DNA of 39,519 bases from Asanoa siamensis (GTDB lineage: Bacteria; Actinomycetota; Actinomycetes; Mycobacteriales; Micromonosporaceae), in the NCBI RefSeq assembly GCF_016862555.1, contig NZ_BONE01000073.1:1-39519 (forward strand), written 5' to 3'. Shown here one piece after another: positions 1 to 9,609 of the stretch. The translations under genes were made by a program, and so were the position numbers. The notes below the pieces were generated by a model. That model searched no databases, had not been told where the DNA came from, and saw nothing but the letters and a program-made list of their open reading frames with translations. Within the stretch, counting starts at the first letter, position 1. The number at the start of each line of letters is the position of its first letter.

Positions 1-716
1 GCGTACTGCTTGACCGCGTCGGCGGCGTGCACGCCCCGGACCGTCGCGATCAGGCGGCGCACGGTGGCGGCGTCGGAGACCGGCCGCAGGTCCTGCAGCG
101 GGTCGTGGCCGCCGTGCGCGTCGAGCATCGCGAGCTCGGCGCCGGCATCGGGGTAACCCATCGCGATCCGGGCGGTGAACCGGTCGCGCTGCGCCTCGGG
201 CAGCGGGTAGGTCCCCTCCATCTCGATCGGGTTCTGCGTCGCGATCACCATGAACGGCGTCTGCAGCTCGTAGGTGGTGCCGTCGACGGTGACCTGGCGC
301 TCCTCCATGCACTCGAGCAGCGCCGACTGGGTCTTCGGCGAAGCCCGGTTGATCTCGTCGCCGACCACCAGGTTGGCGAAGACCGCGCCCGGCTTGAACT
401 CGAAGTCGTGGTTCTCCTGGTTGTAGACGGAGACACCGGTGACGTCGCTGGGCAGCAGGTCGGGTGTGAACTGGATGCGCCGCACGGAGCAGTCGATCGA
501 CCGGGCCAGCGCCTTGGCCAGCTTGGTCTTGCCGACACCCGGGACGTCTTCGATCAGGAGGTGACCCTCGGCCAGCAGCACGGCGAGCGCGAGCCGCACC
601 GTCGCCGTCTTGCCCTCGATGACCTGCTCGATGTTGGCCACGATGGCGTCGCTGGCGGCTCGGAACTCGGGACCGGGCAGCGGTGCGCCCAACTCGTCCC
701 AGGTCTGTTGTGTCAC
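1..716 (-). CDS. MoxR-family AAA+ ATPase (3' end outside window)
   Basis: N-terminal 238 residues of a MoxR-type AAA+ ATPase; the gene runs off the left edge of the window. The reading frame starts at GTG 716 behind a GAGGAGG ribosome binding site. Walker A (DVPGVGKTKLAKA) lies near residue 60. It is followed by the family-typical segments PDLLPSDVTG, VFANLVVGDEINRASPKTQSALLE (Walker B region) and VIATQNPIEMEGTYPLPEAQRDRF (sensor 1 and arginine region). MoxR ATPases act as chaperones for metal or cofactor insertion or for assembly of complexes, usually beside a DUF58/VWA-domain protein. That partner would lie further left and cannot be seen. It is divergent from the permease gene at 1015. Family call is firm; the client is unknown. 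Confidence 0.93.
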   Translation of the reverse strand, partial: MTQQTWDELGAPLPGPEFRAASDAIVANIEQVIEGKTATVRLALAVLLAEGHLLIEDVPGVGKTKLAKALARSIDCSVRRIQFTPDLLPSDVTGVSVYNQENHDFEFKPGAVFANLVVGDEINRASPKTQSALLECMEERQVTVDGTTYELQTPFMVIATQNPIEMEGTYPLPEAQRDRFTARIAMGYPDAGAELAMLDAHGGHDPLQDLRPVSDAATVRRLIATVRGVHAADAVKQY

Positions 717-1000
717 GGGCCTCCTCCTCGGGGGTGCTGCGGCTTCATATGCAAGAGCGTCTGGACCCGTGGTTTGGTTCACCCGGTGCGGGCAGAATTC
801 GGCAAGCCGCCGCACCACCGCCGGCCCCACCCGTGCCATCAGGCTAACTGGATTTTTTGACCGCGCCGACCCGGCCGCCCGCGCTGTCCAGGATGGGAGC
901 TTTGACCGCCGGGAGCGGCTTCGCCGGATAACCGCGAAACAACGACATACCGCGCGATGAATTGGCGGATCGATATCTTTCATAAACGATCATCGAGCAC

Positions 1001-1006
1001 TATCGT
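1001..1006 (+). promoter_or_regulatory. -10 hexamer TATCGT of a probable leaderless permease transcript
   Basis: TATCGT fits the actinobacterial TANNNT -10 pattern and ends 8 nt before the ATG at 1015. No purine-rich ribosome binding site lies between them, so transcription probably starts at or next to the start codon. The -35 region (TTTCAT at 978-983, 17 bp spacer) is weak. The rest of the 298-bp gap 717-1014 holds the moxR ribosome binding site and its unassigned promoter; I see no gene in it. Confidence 0.45.
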
Positions 1007-1014
1007 GACGCCTC

Positions 1015-2493
1015 ATGGCTTCCCCTCAAGCGGGCGTGAGTCCGCAACCGGCAGAGGGACCGGCATCCCTCGAGAACTTCGGCTATCGCCAGGAGCTTCG
1101 GCGGGAGCTCCGCTTCGTCGACATGCTGGCCTACGGCCTCGTGTTCATGGTCCCGATCGCCCCCTTCGCCATCTTCGGCTCCGTGTTCCAGGCCTCGGGC
1201 GGCATGGTCGCCCTCACCTATCTGGTCGCGCTCGTGGCCATGCTGTTCACCGCCAACTCGTACGCGCAGATGGTGCGGGCCTTCCCCATGGCGGGGTCGG
1301 TCTACAACTACGCCAGTCGCGGAATCGCGCCGCCGGTCGGATTCGTGGCGGGCTGGGCGATCCTGCTCGACTACATCCTCGTGCCGAGCCTGCTGTACGT
1401 GGTCGCCGCATTCTCGATGAACGCCATCGTGACGGCGATCCCGACCTGGCTCTGGCTCATCGCCTTCGTGGCGGTCAACACGGTCGTCAACTACCTGGGC
1501 ATCAAGATCACCGCCAAGGTCACGCGCTGGTTCCTGATCGCCGAGCTCGCGGTCCTGGCCCTCGTCGTCGTCGTCTTCCTGATCGCACTCGGCCAGGGCA
1601 AGGGCAACGGGCTCTCGGCGGGCACGGCGCTGTTCAACGGCGACCTGTTCGGCTGGTCGCTGATCTTCGCCGCGGTCGGCGTCGCGATGCTCTCCTTCCT
1701 CGGCTTCGACGGCATCTCGATGCTGGCCGAGGAGAACCGCGAGGAGGCCAGCAAGATCGGTCGCGCGATGGCCGGCGCCCTGATCGTCGCGGGCGTCCTG
1801 TTCGTGCTGCAGACCTGGCTCGGCTCCATGCTGGTGCCGAACCCCGACGGGTTGTTGCAGGGCGGCGCGGTCGTCGGCGACGAGTTCGCGCAGGCCGCCG
1901 AGTCGGCCAGCGGGCACTGGATGTACGTGCTGACGTCGCTCGCCACCGCCCTCGCCTGGGGCATCGCCAACGCGATGGTCGCGCAGGGCGCCACGTCCCG
2001 GCTGCTCTTCGCGATGGCCCGCGACAGGCAGCTGCCGGCGTTCCTCGCCCGGGTCTCGCCGCGACACGCGGTGCCGACCAACGCCGTGTTCCTGGTCGCC
2101 GGCCTCTCGCTGGTGCTGGGCCTGACGCTCTGGTTCACCCGGGAGGCCGACGCGATCGCCGACCTCGGCCGGCTGGTCAACTTCGGCGCGCTGGTCGCGT
2201 TCATCGTGCTGCACCTGACGGTCTTCTGGTGGTACGTCGTCCGCAACGGCAGCCGCGACTGGTTCCGCCACGCGATCCTGCCGGCGGTCGGCCTCGCCAT
2301 GCTGATCTACGTCGTGGTCAACCAGAAGATCTTCGCCCAGCTCATCGGCGGCATCTGGGTCCTCATCGGCATCGTCATCGTCGCCGTCCTGGTGGCCACC
2401 AAGCGCACGCCGGTGCTCGCCGGCATGTCCGAGGAGACCACCGTGGACCCCGACGACAACGTGGCCCCGGCACCCAGGGACCCGGCGCTCTAA
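1015..2493 (+). CDS. APC-superfamily amino acid/polyamine permease
   Basis: 492-residue integral membrane transporter, the usual length of the APC superfamily, with about 12 hydrophobic segments. TM1 carries the unwound segment FMVPIAPFAIFG, and TM2-3 have the typical GSVYNYASRG and PPVGFVAGWAILLDY stretches. The SFLGFDGISMLAEENREE motif after TM6 is characteristic of the PuuP/YeeF-like subgroup. Members import amino acids, polyamines or related amines with a proton or by exchange. The amidase gene follows after 36 bp in the same direction, suggesting that this transporter brings in an amide, amine or amino acid used in the same nitrogen-scavenging pathway (inference). The exact substrate cannot be read from the sequence. 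The start at ATG 1015 is supported by the -10 hexamer just upstream. Confidence 0.9.
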   Translation: MASPQAGVSPQPAEGPASLENFGYRQELRRELRFVDMLAYGLVFMVPIAPFAIFGSVFQASGGMVALTYLVALVAMLFTANSYAQMVRAFPMAGSVYNYASRGIAPPVGFVAGWAILLDYILVPSLLYVVAAFSMNAIVTAIPTWLWLIAFVAVNTVVNYLGIKITAKVTRWFLIAELAVLALVVVVFLIALGQGKGNGLSAGTALFNGDLFGWSLIFAAVGVAMLSFLGFDGISMLAEENREEASKIGRAMAGALIVAGVLFVLQTWLGSMLVPNPDGLLQGGAVVGDEFAQAAESASGHWMYVLTSLATALAWGIANAMVAQGATSRLLFAMARDRQLPAFLARVSPRHAVPTNAVFLVAGLSLVLGLTLWFTREADAIADLGRLVNFGALVAFIVLHLTVFWWYVVRNGSRDWFRHAILPAVGLAMLIYVVVNQKIFAQLIGGIWVLIGIVIVAVLVATKRTPVLAGMSEETTVDPDDNVAPAPRDPAL

Positions 2494-2529
2494 GATCCAC
2501 AAGCGACAAGACCCACGGAAGGCGGAAGC

Positions 2530-3534
2530 GTGACCGACGTTCTCCGCTACCGGCCGACGGCCGCCGAACTGAGCTACACGTTCGGCGGCCGCGAGCCGGT
2601 GGCCCGCATCAAGTCCGGCGACATCCTGGACACGTACACCGAGGACTGCTTCGGTGGCGTCGTCCGCGGCGTCGGCGACCTGCCCTCGCAGGTCTGCGAG
2701 TTCCCCTACCTCAACCCGGTCACGGGACCGTTCTTCGTGGAGGGTGCGGAGCCCGGCGACACGCTCGCGCTGCACTTCGTCTCCATCACCCCGGCCCGCG
2801 ACTGGGCCGTCTCGTCGACCTTCCCGCACTTCGGCGCGCTCACCGCCACGCACACCACGGCGATGCTGCACGAGCCGCTGGAGGAGCGGGTCTGGGTCTA
2901 CGAGATCGACAAGGCCGACAAGCTGGTCCGGTACGCGGCCCGCAACAGCGACTTCACCGTGGACCTGCCGCTGGACCCGATGCACGGCACGGTCGGCGTC
3001 GCGCCCGGCGCGTTCGAGGCCCGGATGACGATCGTCCCGGACGCGCACGGCGGCAACATGGACACCCCGGAGCTGCGCGCGGGCACCACCGTCTACTTCG
3101 GCGTCAACGTGCCCGGCGCGCTGTTCGCCCTCGGTGACGGGCACGCCCGACAGGGCCAGGGCGAGGTCAGCGGCGTCGCGGTCGAGGCCGCGATGGACAC
3201 CGTGGTCGCCGTCGAGCTGATCAAGGGCGTGGCCACGCCGACGCCGCGACTCGAGACCGACGACCACCTGATGTCGGCGGGCTCGGCCCGGCCGCTGGAG
3301 GACGCGTTCCGGATGAGCCAGCACGACCTGGTGACCTGGGTCGCCGACGCCGGCAAGCTGGACGTCCTCGACTCGTATCAGCTGATCAGCCAGGCGGGTG
3401 AGGCACCCGTGGGCAACGTCTGCGACGCCAACTACACGATGGTCGCCAAGGTGGCCAAGCGCTACCTTCCGACCGTCGACATGTATCAGGGCGCCCACGC
3501 CCGACTACGCGCCCTCGCCGACAGCTACCGCTGA
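2530..3534 (+). CDS. acetamidase/formamidase family amidohydrolase (FmdA/AmdA)
   Basis: 334-residue enzyme of the FmdA/AmdA family, metal-dependent hydrolases releasing ammonia from short-chain amides such as formamide and acetamide. Supporting motifs are the N-terminal SGDILDTYTEDCFGG, the GPFFVEGAEPGDTLALHF strand region and the family block GGNMDTPELRAG followed by GALFALGDGHARQGQGEVSG. The usual text of the last motif is QGDGEVCG, so one Asp is replaced by Gln here and a Cys by Ser. This might alter substrate or metal use. The start is GTG 2530 behind a GGAAGGCGGAA purine stretch. It is probably cotranscribed with the permease at 1015-2493. It is cytoplasmic: no signal peptide is visible. 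Confidence 0.9.
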   Translation: MTDVLRYRPTAAELSYTFGGREPVARIKSGDILDTYTEDCFGGVVRGVGDLPSQVCEFPYLNPVTGPFFVEGAEPGDTLALHFVSITPARDWAVSSTFPHFGALTATHTTAMLHEPLEERVWVYEIDKADKLVRYAARNSDFTVDLPLDPMHGTVGVAPGAFEARMTIVPDAHGGNMDTPELRAGTTVYFGVNVPGALFALGDGHARQGQGEVSGVAVEAAMDTVVAVELIKGVATPTPRLETDDHLMSAGSARPLEDAFRMSQHDLVTWVADAGKLDVLDSYQLISQAGEAPVGNVCDANYTMVAKVAKRYLPTVDMYQGAHARLRALADSYR

Positions 3535-3563
3535 CCGCGGTCGAGGGGGAGGGACGGATCGCG

Positions 3564-4190
3564 GTGCGCCTGCGCGAAGAGCTGTTCGTGCTCGGCTTCG
3601 ACAAGGCCGGCAAGCCGGCGGTCCACCCGGACAGCCTCGACATCGGTGTGGCCGGCGCCCGGCTGGTCGAGCTCGTGCTCGCCGGCCGGGTCGCCGTCAG
3701 CGGCGGCCGGCTGGGCGTGGTCGGGGTCGAGCCCACCGGCGACGCCGGCGACGACAACCTGCTCGCCGCGATCCGGCTGGCCGCCCAGGCGCCGCCGCTG
3801 GCCGGCGCGCTCAACCAGCTCCGCGAGGGCGCCGGCGAGGCCGTCCGGAGCGTCCTGCTCACCGAGGGCGTGCTGACCAAGACCGCCCAGCGCCGGCTCG
3901 GCCTCGTGCCGGTGACCCGCTACCCGGCAGACGAGGGCGTGGTCCGGGCGATCACGGTCCGGCTGTGGTACGCGGCACACGGCCGCTCGCAGCCCGACGA
4001 GCCGACCGCGGCCCTGTGCGGCCTGATGCACGCCGTACTCCTGCACGAGCACGTGTTCGTCACGATGCCGCTGGCCGGTCTCGACCAGCGGCTGCGGGAG
4101 ATCCGGGGCAAGCTGTCCGATCCCGTACGGGAGATCGTCGATGCCGTGACGACCCTGGTGGCGAGCGCGGCGTTCGCGATCTATCGCTGA
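3564..4190 (+). CDS. GPP34 (GOLPH3/Vps74-like) family protein
   Basis: 208-residue protein matching the GPP34 family, the bacterial relatives of the eukaryotic Golgi proteins GOLPH3 and Vps74. Features seen: the N-terminal LREELFVLGFDKAGKP segment, the helical LDIGVAGARLVELVLAGRVAV block, VLTEGVLTKTAQRRLGLVPVTRYP in the middle, and a C-terminal region that alternates hydrophobic helices. The eukaryotic proteins bind phosphatidylinositol 4-phosphate and sort glycosyltransferases. The bacterial role is not established, although GPP34 genes are common in actinomycetes. The start is GTG 3564 with GGGGGAGGGA about 9 nt upstream. It lies 29 bp after the amidase gene and may share its transcript. 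Its 3' end reaches into the promoter region of the leuS leader. Confidence 0.85.
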   Translation: MRLREELFVLGFDKAGKPAVHPDSLDIGVAGARLVELVLAGRVAVSGGRLGVVGVEPTGDAGDDNLLAAIRLAAQAPPLAGALNQLREGAGEAVRSVLLTEGVLTKTAQRRLGLVPVTRYPADEGVVRAITVRLWYAAHGRSQPDEPTAALCGLMHAVLLHEHVFVTMPLAGLDQRLREIRGKLSDPVREIVDAVTTLVASAAFAIYR

Positions 4191-4196
4191 CCGGGG

Positions 4197-4202
4197 TACA
4201 CT
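4197..4202 (+). promoter_or_regulatory. -10 hexamer TACACT for the leuS leader transcript
   Basis: TACACT starts 7 nt after the GPP34 stop codon and ends 6 nt before the ATG at 4209. That spacing places the transcription start on or next to the A of this ATG, so the leader peptide would be read from a leaderless RNA. The -35 region overlaps the end of the GPP34 gene and is not convincing (TTCGCG around 4173-4178). Confidence 0.5.
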
Positions 4203-4208
4203 CCGCTC

Positions 4209-4238
4209 ATGGCCAGGGCCTTCCTGCTCCTTACCTAG
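4209..4238 (+). CDS. leucine leader peptide of leuS
   Basis: A nine-codon reading frame, ATG to TAG, encodes M-A-R-A-F-L-L-L-T. Three consecutive Leu codons (CTG CTC CTT, 4224-4232) lie four codons before a hairpin series that ends in a U-tract terminator, with the leucyl-tRNA synthetase gene directly downstream. Placement and composition are what is expected of an attenuator leader that senses charged tRNA-Leu. CTC and CTT are used beside the common CTG, with CTT rare in this GC-rich DNA, which could sharpen the response. There is no ribosome binding site; translation is probably leaderless. Confidence 0.7.
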   Translation: MARAFLLLT

Positions 4239-4298
4239 CCGTGCTGACGTCGCTGACGCGACCGGCACGGCTACCCCTCCTGCGTGAGGGGCTTTTTT
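4237..4298 (+). terminator. attenuator hairpins and intrinsic terminator before leuS
   Basis: Two RNA hairpins follow the leader peptide. The first pairs AGCCGTGC (4237-4244, overlapping the leader stop codon) with GCACGGCT (4265-4272), with an inner GTCGC/GCGAC stem (4249-4253, 4258-4262). The second pairs CCCCTC (4274-4279) with GAGGGG (4286-4291) and is followed by C and six T (4293-4298), a classic intrinsic terminator 77 bp before the leuS start. A stalled or released ribosome on the Leu codons would decide which structure forms. I cannot identify the antiterminator pairing with certainty. One candidate is the Leu-codon stretch 4226-4232 with 4286-4292, including two G-U pairs. No T-box sequence is visible. 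Confidence 0.75.
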
Positions 4299-4375
4299 AT
4301 GCCCTCGTGCAGACGCGCTGACACCCCGCGTGCCGCACCACTGGCCCTGACGACGAAAATACCGAGGTGGCGAAC

Positions 4376-7237
<2,862 letters not shown>

Positions 7238-7399
7238 AGAGCGTCAAACCGAAGAGATCCAAGCTGATGTCCCGGGTTCGTCGGGGGCGCGACCGTCGCT
7301 CCCGCCGGACCCGGGGTTCGTCGTTGGTCGCGCTTTTGAAGGGCGCCGTTTCCATGACCGGTTCCGCTCGGGACTGGCCGGAATCTTCGGCGTCGTTGG
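7238..7399 (+). other. leuS 3' intergenic stretch
   Basis: Together with the repeat copy and the gene's 5' region, this forms a 387-bp stretch (7238-7624) without a supported gene. An open frame of 47 codons (ATG 7267 to TAG 7410) exists, is arginine-rich at its N terminus, lacks a good ribosome binding site and ends inside the repeat. I do not call it a gene. No strong terminator for leuS precedes the hairpin at 7416-7486. Confidence 0.5.
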
Positions 7400-7580
7400 T
7401 CACCCTCTAGGCCCCGGGAGGGGTATTGCGCGCTGGAGCTGTCGCACAAACCGCTCCCTTATGCTCCAGCGCGCAATACCCCTCCCGTGTCCTGACGCAC
7501 CCACCATCCGCGACCACGGTCACGGCCCGAGGGTCACAGTCCATTGGCTGATCTTTCGCGGTGGGACTTCCGCGGGGGGT
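7400..7580 (+). repeat. ~180 bp hairpin element, copy A, upstream of the 111-aa gene
   Basis: This segment matches, in inverted orientation, 8639-8816 over nearly its whole length. It begins with TCACCCTCTAGG and has a perfect 24-bp inverted repeat (7416-7439 with 7463-7486; 23-nt loop). A tail of about 90 bp follows that is almost identical in both copies, including CACCCACCATCCGCGACCAC, CACGGCCCGAGGG and CACAGTCCATTGGC. The tail ends about 45 bp before the gene start at 7625. The hairpin could end leuS transcription. The conserved tail suggests an additional promoter or 5' leader role for the next gene. No transposase and no terminal inverted repeats are seen. Confidence 0.85.
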
Positions 7581-7624
7581 TGCGTGGGTGGGTCGGCGGC
7601 GGCTTCGAGCAGGGAGGATCACCT

Positions 7625-7960
7625 GTGGGCGTCGATGTCGAGTTGTTTCGGATCGAGCAACTGGGGACTAGTCCCCGGCGTCGGCGGACCGTCGAGGTCG
7701 CCTCGGTCGGTGATGTCCACTTCCACTTCGCCAAGGTTCTCGAGCGGGCACAGCATCAAGGCACCACGCCGATGCTCGACCGCATTGATCTCTATGGAAC
7801 GCTCGAGCTTTCGCATGACGAGATGCCTCAGTTGCTCGCCGAGCTGAGTCAGCTCATCGCCGCATCCGAGGGTGAGCTCGAGGTGTTGCGGGCGATCCGG
7901 CGGTTGGCCGAGTCCTGTCAGGAAGCTCGTGAGCTGGGGCTGCGGTTTGTTGGTGACTGA
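7625..7960 (+). CDS. hypothetical protein, 111 aa
   Basis: Not a family I recognise. The start is GTG 7625 because AGGGAGG (7611-7617) sits 7 nt upstream; the frame stays open back to 7544, but that part runs into the repeat element. The protein begins with a short polar segment containing RRRR. A middle part follows with alternating hydrophobic residues (TVEVASVGDVHFHFAKVLE), then LDRIDLYGTLELSHDEMPQLLAEL, and the C terminus is a probable helix pair rich in Glu, Leu and Arg. There are no signal peptide, membrane segment or cysteine clusters apart from one Cys near the end. It is convergent with the VOC gene: the two stop codons abut (TGA 7958-7960 and 7961-7963). Both genes are preceded by a copy of the same 180-bp element, which suggests joint control. 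Confidence 0.75.
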   Translation: MGVDVELFRIEQLGTSPRRRRTVEVASVGDVHFHFAKVLERAQHQGTTPMLDRIDLYGTLELSHDEMPQLLAELSQLIAASEGELEVLRAIRRLAESCQEARELGLRFVGD

Positions 7961-8569
7961 TCAGGTGTTGGCGGGCTCCCAGGTGAAGCCGTCGGGGTCG
8001 GTGAAGGCCGGGGTGTCGGCGGAGATGGTCAGGCGGTGGGAGCCGGTGCCGTCGGGGGAGACGCCGGCGGTCTTGGCGATCGCCCGGCGCTTGTTGAGGG
8101 TCAGCTTCACCGGGCCGGTGTCGAACTCGACGTAGCGGCCGCCGAAGCTCTTCGAGGCGGCGAGGCCGTGTTCCGCGTAGAAGCGCTTGCTTGCCGCGAC
8201 GTCTTCGCAGCCCAGTTGGAGGACGATGGCGGCGATCTGTTTGGTGGCTGGGCCGGTGTCTTTCTTCGACGACGATGCGATCGTCCAGAGGGTGCCGTCG
8301 GGGGCCTGCACGACGCCGCCGTAGCCCCACAGGGACGTCGCGGCCGGCTTGAGGATCGTGGCGCCTGCCTGTGCCGCGGCGTCGACGAGGGCGTTGACGG
8401 TGGCGGGCTGCGACACGACCAGCGACAGGGTGAAGCCGCGGAAGCCGTTCGTCGGCGCGTCGGCGGCCTTTATCCGCAGGCGGTCGCCCAGCCCGAAGGC
8501 GGCTGTGTAGAAGCGCTCGGCGGCAGCGGCGTCAGCCGCCTCGACGGTTACGAACTCGATGGAAGGCAT
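7961..8569 (-). CDS. VOC (glyoxalase/bleomycin-resistance fold) family protein
   Basis: 202-residue cytoplasmic protein with two tandem halves of the vicinal oxygen chelate fold. The first half begins IEFVTVEAADAAAAERFYTAAFGL and ends GYGGVVQAPDGTLWTI. The second begins IVLQLGCEDVAASKRFYAEHGL and ends ADTPAFTDPDGFTWEP. Such paired modules form a cleft that often binds a divalent metal and a small molecule (glyoxalases, dioxygenases, antibiotic-binding proteins). The usual metal-ligand His/Glu set is not obvious at the expected strand positions, so this may be a binding protein rather than an enzyme. ATG 8569 is the start. A copy of the 180-bp element lies 69 bp upstream. The substrate is unknown. 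Confidence 0.85.
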   Translation of the reverse strand: MPSIEFVTVEAADAAAAERFYTAAFGLGDRLRIKAADAPTNGFRGFTLSLVVSQPATVNALVDAAAQAGATILKPAATSLWGYGGVVQAPDGTLWTIASSSKKDTGPATKQIAAIVLQLGCEDVAASKRFYAEHGLAASKSFGGRYVEFDTGPVKLTLNKRRAIAKTAGVSPDGTGSHRLTISADTPAFTDPDGFTWEPANT

Positions 8570-8638
8570 GCGATGACGCTATTCGTCTAGCCGGTGTGCG
8601 TGCTTCTTGATTCCTGACCGGCGATGCCCCCAACCGTG

Positions 8639-8816
8639 ACCCACCGCGGAATTCCCACCGCGAAGATCGCCAATGGACTGTGTCCCTCGGGCCGTGGTCG
8701 TGGTCGCGGATGGTGGGTGGGTCAGGGCACGGGAGGGTGTTGCGCGCTGGAGCATTGGGAGCGGGGTTTGCGACTTTGCGTAAGCGCGCGACACCCTCCC
8801 GGGACCTAGAGAGTGA
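8639..8816 (-). repeat. ~180 bp hairpin element, copy B, upstream of the VOC gene
   Basis: Inverted counterpart of 7400-7580. On the minus strand it runs from TCACTCTCTAGG (8816) to ATTCCGCGGTGGGT (8639). Its hairpin arms are 8783-8800 and 8731-8748 (18 bp, one imperfect pair). Relative to copy A, one base pair is missing from both arms, and one A-T pair is a G-C pair in both arms. These are compensating differences that point to selection for the hairpin. It occupies most of the gap between the VOC gene (8569) and the end of the TVP38 gene (8839), so the hairpin may also end transcription of the murT operon. Confidence 0.85.
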
Positions 8817-8838
8817 GCCACGACGCCGAGAAACCCGG

Positions 8839-9609
8839 TCAGTCCCGAGCTGAACCGGTCTTGGAACGGCGCGCCGACCGCCGCCACCGCCAGACGATCA
8901 CAGCGCTAGCGATCAACCCGAAGCTCGCCGGGACCACGGTGAACCAATTGATCGAGCCGGGCGAGACCACTGCCGAGCCGAAGGCGGCATAACCGAAGGC
9001 GGAAGGCACCGAGGCGATCACGCTGCCGGCCAGGTAGGGAGCAAGGCGGGCGCCGGTCGTGCCGTAGCCGTAGCTGACCAGGCCGAAGCCGCCCAGGGGG
9101 ACCAGGCGGACCGTGATGACGCCGAGCATGGACTGGCGGGTGAACCAGCCGTCGAGTTGGGCCAGGCGGCCGCGGACGCGTTCGGCTACGAAGTCGCGGC
9201 CCAGCCAGCGGCCCAGGGCGAAGCCCAGTAGGGCCGCCAGGAAGGCCGCGGCCAGGGTGTAACCCGCGCCGCCGAGGGGGCCGAAGAGGGCGCCCCAGGC
9301 GACCGTGATCAGGGTGCGCGGCACCAGGGCGATCAACAGTGCGGCGCCGACCAGGATCGCGGCCAGAGGCGCGAACGGGCCCAACCGGTCGACGGCGTCC
9401 GGGATGGCCTGGAGGTCGGGTGGGGCCAGCAGCAGGATCAGGCCGAAGGTGCCCAGCAGGGCGACCAGGAGCGCGAAGCGGAGCACCGGGTGCCGGTGCC
9501 AGCGGGAGCGGGCGCCCGCCGGCAAGGCCAGCATGGACCGACCGGGTGGGAGGGCCGGTCGCGCCGGTGGGGCGGGGAGTGCCCGCCGCTCCGGCGGGTC
9601 CGGGGTCAC
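8839..9609 (-). CDS. TVP38/TMEM64 (DedA-like, VTT-domain) membrane protein
   Basis: 256-residue polytopic membrane protein of the TVP38/TMEM64 branch of the DedA superfamily. After a Pro/Arg-rich N terminus come TM1 (FALLVALLGTFGLILLL), TM2 (GPFAPLAAILVGAALLIALVP) and the family core PRTLITVAWGALFGPLGGAGYTLAAAFLAALLGFALGRWLGRDF. Two more helices follow after the conserved RLVPLGGFGLVSYGYG. DedA and VTT proteins are implicated in moving or recycling lipids, including undecaprenyl phosphate carriers in bacteria and phospholipids in eukaryotes. The GTG start (9609-9607) overlaps the gatD stop codon in a GTGA tetrad, so translation is coupled to gatD. This suggests a link to lipid II metabolism (inference). 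Confidence 0.88.
   Translation of the reverse strand: MTPDPPERRALPAPPARPALPPGRSMLALPAGARSRWHRHPVLRFALLVALLGTFGLILLLAPPDLQAIPDAVDRLGPFAPLAAILVGAALLIALVPRTLITVAWGALFGPLGGAGYTLAAAFLAALLGFALGRWLGRDFVAERVRGRLAQLDGWFTRQSMLGVITVRLVPLGGFGLVSYGYGTTGARLAPYLAGSVIASVPSAFGYAAFGSAVVSPGSINWFTVVPASFGLIASAVIVWRWRRSARRSKTGSARD

Noticed and set aside
4226-4292. Antiterminator formed by the Leu codons (4226-4232) and the terminator arm (4286-4292)
   Set aside because: Seven pairs are possible but two are G-U, and a ribosome stalled on the Leu codons would prevent it, opposite to the expected logic. Kept only as a candidate, not called.
4191-4375. T-box riboswitch upstream of leuS
   Set aside because: No T-box consensus sequence or specifier-loop arrangement; the Leu-rich leader frame with a terminator explains the region better.
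7267-7410. 47-codon open frame between leuS and the repeat
   Set aside because: No good ribosome binding site, Arg-rich low-complexity start, and the stop codon belongs to the repeat. Could be real but not supported.
7544-7624. 27-residue N-terminal extension of the 111-aa protein
   Set aside because: Its first codons lie in the repeated element, and the AGGGAGG site at 7611-7617 points to GTG 7625.
7400-8816. Composite transposon or IS flanked by inverted repeats
   Set aside because: No transposase, no short terminal inverted repeats, no target duplication visible, and the enclosed genes match the base composition of their surroundings.
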